NCBI GenBank assembly: GCA_920105805.1
Contig: CAKKTI010000149.1
Coordinates: forward strand, 1 to 38,638
Direction: 5' to 3'
DNA length: 38,638 nucleotides
From: Condylostoma magnum
Lineage: Eukaryota > Ciliophora > Heterotrichea > Heterotrichida > Condylostomatidae
Part shown: positions 34,433 through 38,638 of the stretch, one piece after another
How positions within the stretch are numbered: the stretch's first letter is position 1
How the letters are laid out: the number at the start of each line of letters is the position of its first letter
The notes under the pieces: generated by a model
The model's input: only the letters and a program-made list of their open reading frames with translations
Database searches by the model: none
Told to the model about the DNA's origin: nothing
Program-made: the position numbers and the translations under genes

Positions 34433-35002
34433 TTACTCTAAACTACTGAAATAATTACTCCACTCTTCCTTGTTTTTTAACTCATCTATCTCAGATACTC
34501 TTTATCCATTTACTAAAACTTAAGGAGTTCCAGTTAGTCCTTTACTACAGGCAAATTTCCAGGAAACTCTTAAATCCCTGTCCCATGTTTTATTAACCAA
34601 AGCTTAGAATACCTGCTCACCATCTACTCCAGTGGCCTCGTTGGTATCACTGGCTAGTTGCCTATATAGCTATTCACTATTCATGCCTTGGGCGTCTAAT
34701 AAGTAAAACTTTTACTTGCTAAAAACAGCCTCCATGAAATCTATAAACCTATCGGGCTGATTCTATAGTACAAATCTTCCCGCTTATCCAACCTCCCACG
34801 ATCTATGAAAATACGGCAATGGGAAGGAATGGATTCTTAAACATACAAGCTACTGGTTTTCCTATACAAACGACTTTAAACCTGGCCAGAAATCAGCGCA
34901 ATCGCCGCATAAAAAGTCATAGAAGATGTCAACAGTGTATCTAGCATCAGATTAGCCTATACTAAAGAACTTATGATTGCCAGGGTCGGGGTCAATACTC
35001 AT
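34433..35002 (-). CDS. DsbA/thioredoxin-fold protein with CGDC active-site motif (paralogue 2)
   Basis: 189 aa, ATG at 35002 (MSIDPDPGNHKFF), ending TAA-TGA. It starts the fold with DIFYDFLCGDC: C32 and C35 form a CxxC redox pair. Later landmarks are RIHSFPLPYFH, the helical insert of DsbA-like proteins and GLTGTPQVLVNG, containing the cis-Pro loop (GTP). It closely resembles the gene just upstream. The family includes DsbA-like thiol oxidoreductases of the secretory pathway. Unlike its neighbour it has no signal peptide, so either it is cytosolic, or it is the second domain of a fused protein joined through a 19-nt intron (35,016-34,998). Confidence 0.75.
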
Positions 35003-35015
35003 ATTGAATTTTTTA

Positions 35016-35627
35016 CTAACCTAATTGGGAGAAAAAGTTGACCCACTGCTCTTCAGTAGTGAAGTTACTAGCATCTGGTACTAAAACACCGTTGACTAGG
35101 TATTACGGAGTACCAGTTAGAGCCCTACTGCATGCATATTTCCATGCTACCCTCATATCTTCATCAGTTTCTCCACTTTATAAGGCCTGTAGCACACTTG
35201 ATGAGGAAAGTCCAGTGGCTGTTTCAGTGTCCTGGGCAATTTCTTTCCAGATTTAGTATGTAGTTAGGGATAATCCCTTCTCTAGATACTTCTCTTATAC
35301 TCCAAAGAAGAATTCTAAGAAGTTTATGTACTGGTCTGGGCTTTGCTGCTGTACATAGCGTCCTGCTTCCGCGACATAGTAAGTCGCGTGGTGGTAAGGC
35401 AGAGGGAAGATATGGATCTTTACATAAGTACTGTTTTTGTTGCTTTGGATGTAATCATGAAGTCCTGGGTAAGCATTCTTGGAGTCAGAGCATAGATTAT
35501 CGTAGAAAACATCTAATGTGAACTAGGCGTGAGGGTTACCTATGCCAAAACCTTCCTTATGCAGGGGAATTGGAACTAGTTAGATTGCGTTTGATAGGGT
35601 TATGAGAGAGAAAAGTGTCGGGAGCAT
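35016..35627 (-). CDS. secreted DsbA/thioredoxin-fold protein with degenerate CSDS motif (paralogue 1)
   Basis: 203 aa, ATG at 35627 (MLPTLFSLITLSNAIQ, a signal peptide), ending TAG-TAA. The fold begins DVFYDNLCSDS, where the second Cys of the usual CxxC pair is Ser (S49), leaving only C46. KIHIFPLPYHH and ALTGTPQYLVNG, with the cis-Pro loop, match the neighbouring paralogue. Without the second Cys it should not catalyse disulfide formation in the usual way, but may act as an isomerase or chaperone, or use C46 alone. The sequence LG-stop at the end aligns with the end of paralogue 2, which supports a separate gene. Only 13 bp separate its stop from the next ATG. The upstream gap leads to divergent RPS9. 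Confidence 0.75.
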
Positions 35628-35759
35628 TTTATTTCTTCTACTAAAAATGTATGGAGATAATTTGGCTTAAATATTAAGGATATTCTTTGTATTGGAAAAG
35701 GTTAATGAGGAGTCAGTTATTTTACTATTAGATCTATGTAAAAACACTGATATGATAGG

Positions 35760-35780
35760 ACTTTTTGCATGGCAAAAAGT
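35760..35780. promoter_or_regulatory. palindrome 1: ACTTTTTGC-ATG-GCAAAAAGT
   Basis: A perfect 9-bp inverted repeat around a 3-bp centre. It is repeated 35 bp further on. The symmetry suggests a site for a dimeric DNA-binding protein in the RPS9 promoter; this is inference. Confidence 0.5.
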
Positions 35781-35815
35781 TAATAAGTAATTAATTGTAA
35801 AATATGTATAAATAC

Positions 35816-35838
35816 AACTTTTTGCATAGCAAAAAGTT
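35816..35838. promoter_or_regulatory. palindrome 2: AACTTTTTGC-ATA-GCAAAAAGTT
   Basis: A perfect 10-bp inverted repeat around ATA, differing from palindrome 1 by one central base over the shared length. Both copies are followed by TTAA or TAA. I noticed no other copy in the window. Confidence 0.5.
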
Positions 35839-35909
35839 AACTACCAATTCCACTCTAAAAATATAACTACTTCCTCCCTTTAACTAATAATCCATTTTAT
35901 TGGCCAATC

Positions 35910-36488
35910 ATGGGAAAGGACTACAAGAACTACTCCAGAACCTCTAAAACTCCAAGACGTCCATTCGAGCGTGAGCGTATTGACAGCGAGTTGAAGCTTG
36001 TAGGACAGTACGGCTTAAAAAACAAGAAGGAAGTATGGCGAGTACAGCTTACCTTGGCCAAGATTCGCAAGGCTGCCAGAGAACTCCTCACATTAGAGGA
36101 AAATGACTCCCGCAGGCTGTTTGAAGGCCAGGCTCTAATTACCAGAATGCTTAGACTAGGATTACTGAACGAGAATGAAAGGAAGCTCGACTTTGTGCTT
36201 GGATTAACCCTTCAGAAGTTTTTGGAAAGAAGGCTGCAAACCAAGGTGTTTAAAATGAACTTAGCTAAGAGCATCCATCATGCCAGAGTGCTTATAAGAC
36301 AGAGGCATATTAGAGTAGGAAGGCAAATAGTAAACATCCCTAGCTTCATGGTAAAGGTTGATAGTGAGTCTCACATTGATTACGCGTTGAACTCCTCGTT
36401 GGCTGACGGCAGAGCAGGAAGAGTAAAGAGGAGGAATTTAAAGAAGAGAAATCAAGGAGAGGGAGATGAAGAGGAAGACGATGATTAG
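35910..36488 (+). CDS. RPS9: small-subunit ribosomal protein uS4 (RPS9)
   Basis: 192 aa, ATG at 35910 ([19 protein letters not shown]), ending TAG-TAG-TAA. It shows eukaryotic uS4 landmarks throughout: [37 protein letters not shown], the S4 RNA-binding segment [17 protein letters not shown] and a C-terminal acidic tail ([10 protein letters not shown]). uS4 binds 18S rRNA in the body of the 40S subunit and helps form the mRNA entry channel. Length matches the family (about 190 aa). All eight Gln codons are CAA or CAG and the Trp is TGG, so this presumably highly expressed gene avoids the reassigned codons. It also fixes TAG as a true stop, because nothing beyond residue 192 belongs to the family. 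Confidence 0.98.
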   Translation: MGKDYKNYSRTSKTPRRPFERERIDSELKLVGQYGLKNKKEVWRVQLTLAKIRKAARELLTLEENDSRRLFEGQALITRMLRLGLLNENERKLDFVLGLTLQKFLERRLQTKVFKMNLAKSIHHARVLIRQRHIRVGRQIVNIPSFMVKVDSESHIDYALNSSLADGRAGRVKRRNLKKRNQGEGDEEEDDD

Positions 36489-36547
36489 TAGTAATTCTAA
36501 AAGATTTGGAGACTTTAATATGAAAAAACGAAATTTTAATAGTAAAA

Positions 36548-37243
36548 ATGGTACTTTTTGGGGTTTTCTTATTGTAATTTGTTTTTGGGTAGAATGGATT
36601 GTTTATTACTGATACTATGAATGTGCAGGAGTATTGTGACTATAATTAACTCATTTTGCCTAGTTATGCAGACTTGAATTTAAATATAGCTAACATAGAT
36701 CAGACATCTGTAAATATTTTAGACACTTAAAGCATTATAACAAACACTCTATCAGTTAAAGTTATCAGAGCTGCTAATTCTGAATTGTATCTAGGAACAA
36801 ATCTGAGAATTCAAGGCAGTATCAGCTATGAGTAACAGCACTCTCAGCAAAATACAGCAGAAAGTTTTCTTATGCTTAGCAGCAGAGAGGAACAACTTGA
36901 CAAACTTGGAAGATTCGGCTACAGTTTCATGGAAAGATCAGGCCAATGGAGGTAATTCGGTATTTTTGACAACTAATGGTCTCCAATACACCTCTAAAAC
37001 TTGCAGCCGCATCAAAAGCTAAAAATTGAGGGAGAAATCTACCAAAGCAATATAACAAACGGATCAATTGTAATGCTTTTACAAGGAAAACCAGTATGGC
37101 TGGATTCACTGGATTTCGACTCAGGAATAAAAAAGTTTAAAGTGCAGGTGCCTCATGTTGACTAGGAAAGTAGAATTGAGTTTTAAGTACTTGGAGAGGC
37201 AGATGGATTGTGGTTTAGTCCAGTGATAGTTTCTTTGTATTAA
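36548..37243 (+). CDS. small secreted or surface protein, unknown family
   Basis: 231 aa, ATG at 36548, TAA at 37241 with further in-frame TAA-TAA at 37250. The N-terminus is a signal peptide (MVLFGVFLLQFVFGQNG), which decided the start over the in-frame Met at MNVQEYCDY. The rest alternates beta-strand-like segments (LKIEGEIYQSNITNGSIVML, FKVQVPHVDQESRIEFQVLG) with a Gln/Ser-rich middle. There is no transmembrane segment after the signal, so it is probably secreted or retained in a vesicle or cortex granule. The final third looks like a single beta-sandwich module. I recognise no family. It follows RPS9 by 59 bp and precedes the FYVE-like gene by 14 bp, all in the same direction. Confidence 0.7.
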
Positions 37244-37257
37244 ATTAGTTAATAAAA

Positions 37258-38352
37258 ATGAACCCTCGTTCAAGTGTTTTTGTTACTTTGGGCTCTGCTA
37301 ATCAGTCCTAGAGGAATTGCACGGATTGTGATCAGCCTTTTGGGATATAAAGGCTCAAGAAAATGTGTCCTATTTGTATATAAAAGGTATGTGCTAAATG
37401 CTTAAGCTATAATGTACTAGATTAGAATGGTAATTAAACAAAATCTTGTAAAAATTGCTTTGATATGTAGATCAGGAAAAGAGTAAGTGTTAATTTTACT
37501 TAGGATATTTCAGAAAAAGAGCATAAGAGGTATTAGTTGAAGAAAGAGCTGAATATTATAGAATCTGATAGAGGGGAGGAAGAGGAGTAAATAAAGATTT
37601 TAAATTCGTTTATAAGTGAATAACAGCATAAAATGATGCAGTAGCAAAGAGAACTTATGAAGTAAATAAGAGATATACAGAAACAAAAGGAATAAATCAG
37701 TGAAAAAACTGAAAAGCTGTAAGAGAAGTACTAATAAACTACTTAAGAATTGGAAAGCAAGGATGAAGTCATTTAATAAATAGAGAATCAACTGTATACA
37801 ACGAAGGTCTCTTATGCTGAGTTTATTAGTAACAGGCATAATTTGTAGTTTTACATTGAAGAACAGGATAAGTAGAATTGGGAACTAAAGGAATAAATTA
37901 ATCTTAAACAAAGTATACAGGAAGAATTAAAATAAGAACCGGAGAAAAGGAATTATATCTAACACAATTACAAACGATTTGAGGCCCAGTATAAGTATAT
38001 TCTGGATAAAAGAAACTTATTAAGAGAAAAGCTGAAATAAATTAATCATGATATTGAATCAAAGGATTAAAGAATTAGAAGTTTAACAAGATCTTGCTCT
38101 AATTACCAAAATATGAGCTTTTCTAATGATTATACTTAGTTTGAGGAATTATAGGATAGAAGAGATAGGAGTGAATCTGTTCCTGTATTGACTACACGAT
38201 TGGAGCTATTGTAAGATATGAAATAAGAGAAAGATTATTAGATTCACAAGCTTAGATATTAACTCTCATATATCAAAAATTAATCAAAGGAACAACTGGA
38301 CTCTGATGAGAATGAAGTGGCAAGGGACAAATGTGCATGTTTAATTATTTAA
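37258..38352 (+). CDS. FYVE-like zinc finger plus long coiled coil protein
   Basis: At least 364 aa, ATG at 37258. Eight Cys in four CxxC pairs (C21/C24, C37/C40, C45/C48, C64/C67) have FYVE-type spacing (x12, x4, x15), but I do not see the basic RKHHCR-like motif that binds phosphatidylinositol-3-phosphate, so lipid binding is doubtful. Residues 75-350 are a Glu/Lys/Gln-rich coiled coil (QRELMKQIRDIQKQKEQISE). The stop is uncertain. TAA at 38350 is the first likely end, but the frame beyond it is hydrophobic (CLII-x-ISLIILYLGL) with flanking Lys, like a tail anchor, and would end at TAG 38425 or TGA 38431. The protein may tether endosomal or vesicle membranes; this is inference. Confidence 0.7.
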
Positions 38353-38455
38353 ATAAGTTTAATTATTTTATATCTTGGTTTATAAGGCATTTTATATATG
38401 AAAGAATTACAAATAATTGAAAGATAGAATTGAATAACATTTAAGATATATTAAT

Positions 38456-38638
38456 ATTCAAAGCCAATGTGAAGAAATATGTGGAGATAGTTTAATATTA
38501 GGACAAGTAGAATGTAATGATGGTAATTAGATTAATGAGGATGGATGCAATGAGTTTTGTAGGATTGAGTAAGGATATAAATGTAACAACAGGATAATTG
38601 ATTGTATTCAATATTGAGAGTTTATATAATATTTGGAT
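38456..38638 (+). CDS. DUF4215-type Cys-rich repeat protein (3' partial, start unresolved)
   Basis: This frame reads CEEICGDSLILGQVECNDGN then NEDGCNEFCRIEQGYKCNN, which matches the DUF4215 (Myxococcus Cys-rich) repeat, whose usual form is CGDG-x(5)-EECDDGN-x(3)-GDGCSxxC. Such repeats occur in large extracellular proteins of ciliates. The right edge cuts the gene. No Met with a signal peptide precedes it in the same frame; the frame is open back into the preceding gene's 3' region (KNYKQLKDRIEQHLRY). The true start may be hidden by a frame change or an undetected short intron. Confidence 0.65.

Larger units (their letters stand above)
35628..35909. promoter_or_regulatory. 282-bp divergent promoter region (thioredoxin-fold gene / RPS9), longest gene-free gap
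   Basis: The largest intergenic stretch in the window, between divergent start codons. It holds two near-identical palindromes (35,760-35,780 and 35,816-35,838) and the palindromic double CCAAT box ATTGGCCAAT at 35,899-35,908, one base before the RPS9 ATG. No coding potential was seen. Confidence 0.6.

Noticed and set aside
35038-35256. Plus-strand 72-codon ORF MTHCSSVVKLLASGTKTPL
   Set aside because: It is antisense to the signal-bearing thioredoxin-fold gene, whose frame shows the family's cis-Pro loop.
35910-36600. Karyorelict-type code (TAA/TAG only Gln, TGA the stop)
   Set aside because: RPS9 would run past its natural C-terminus through TAG-TAG-TAA into unrelated sequence, and the DHHC gene would gain a tail. 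TGA is clearly Trp in FGIQWFLP.
1-38638. tRNA, rRNA, CRISPR array, transposon, virus-like element or telomeric repeat
   Set aside because: None was recognised. The gene-free gaps are too short and AT-rich, and the only long repeat is the gene duplication.

Overview
The window reads as a gene-dense stretch of macronuclear DNA from a heterotrich ciliate of the Condylostoma type. The main evidence is the genetic code. TAA and TAG are read as Gln and TGA as Trp inside genes, yet all three also end genes. In the DHHC zinc finger, for example, TAA supplies a Gln and TGA the Trp before the LPI motif, but the same gene ends on TAA. RPS9 ends TAG-TAG-TAA and the ARL8-like GTPase ends TGA-TGA. This is the Condylostoma nuclear code (translation table 28). 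A standard ORF search therefore breaks nearly every gene here into fragments; the coordinates below come from reading the frames by hand under that code. I needed no intron in any gene, with one possible 19-nt exception near 35 kb.

Layout, left to right. 1-2.2 kb: an Unkempt-like CCCH/RING protein (+, cut by the left edge) converging on a coiled-coil protein (-). 2.4-14.05 kb: two giant head-to-head paralogues of about 1,920-1,940 aa, beta-helix surface proteins with a Cys-rich stalk and an eight-helix membrane domain. 14.1-15.6 kb: a four-helix membrane protein and a DHHC palmitoyltransferase (+). 15.6-20.6 kb: a WD40 protein (-) and an AXDND1-like axonemal protein (+), with start codons 7 bp apart. 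20.6-22.5 kb: an unknown coiled-coil protein (-), an ARL8-like GTPase (+) and a SHIPPO/PGP-repeat protein (-). 22.5-32.65 kb: a tandem duplication of a 1,632-aa NACHT-like/pentapeptide/WD40 gene (-), which carried along a broken copy of the SHIPPO gene's 5' end. 32.7-35.6 kb: an acid sphingomyelinase-like enzyme (+) and two DsbA/thioredoxin-fold paralogues (-). 35.9-38.6 kb: RPS9, a small secreted protein, a FYVE-like coiled-coil protein and the edge of a DUF4215 Cys-rich protein (all +).

No stretch over 300 bp lacks a gene; the longest gap is 282 bp (35,628-35,909). Convergent genes are separated by -2 to about 14 bp and their stop codons can overlap on short palindromes (TTAA, CTAG). Tandem genes can be 4-14 bp apart. 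Such tight 3' ends fit a code in which a stop is recognised by its closeness to the transcript end.

Several genes point to cilia and cell-surface biology (AXDND1-like, SHIPPO, ARL8-like, the giant surface proteins). The duplicated NACHT-like genes have the architecture of STAND signalling NTPases, which are immune or self/non-self sensors in other lineages. I saw no tRNA, rRNA, CRISPR array, transposon, virus-like element or telomere.
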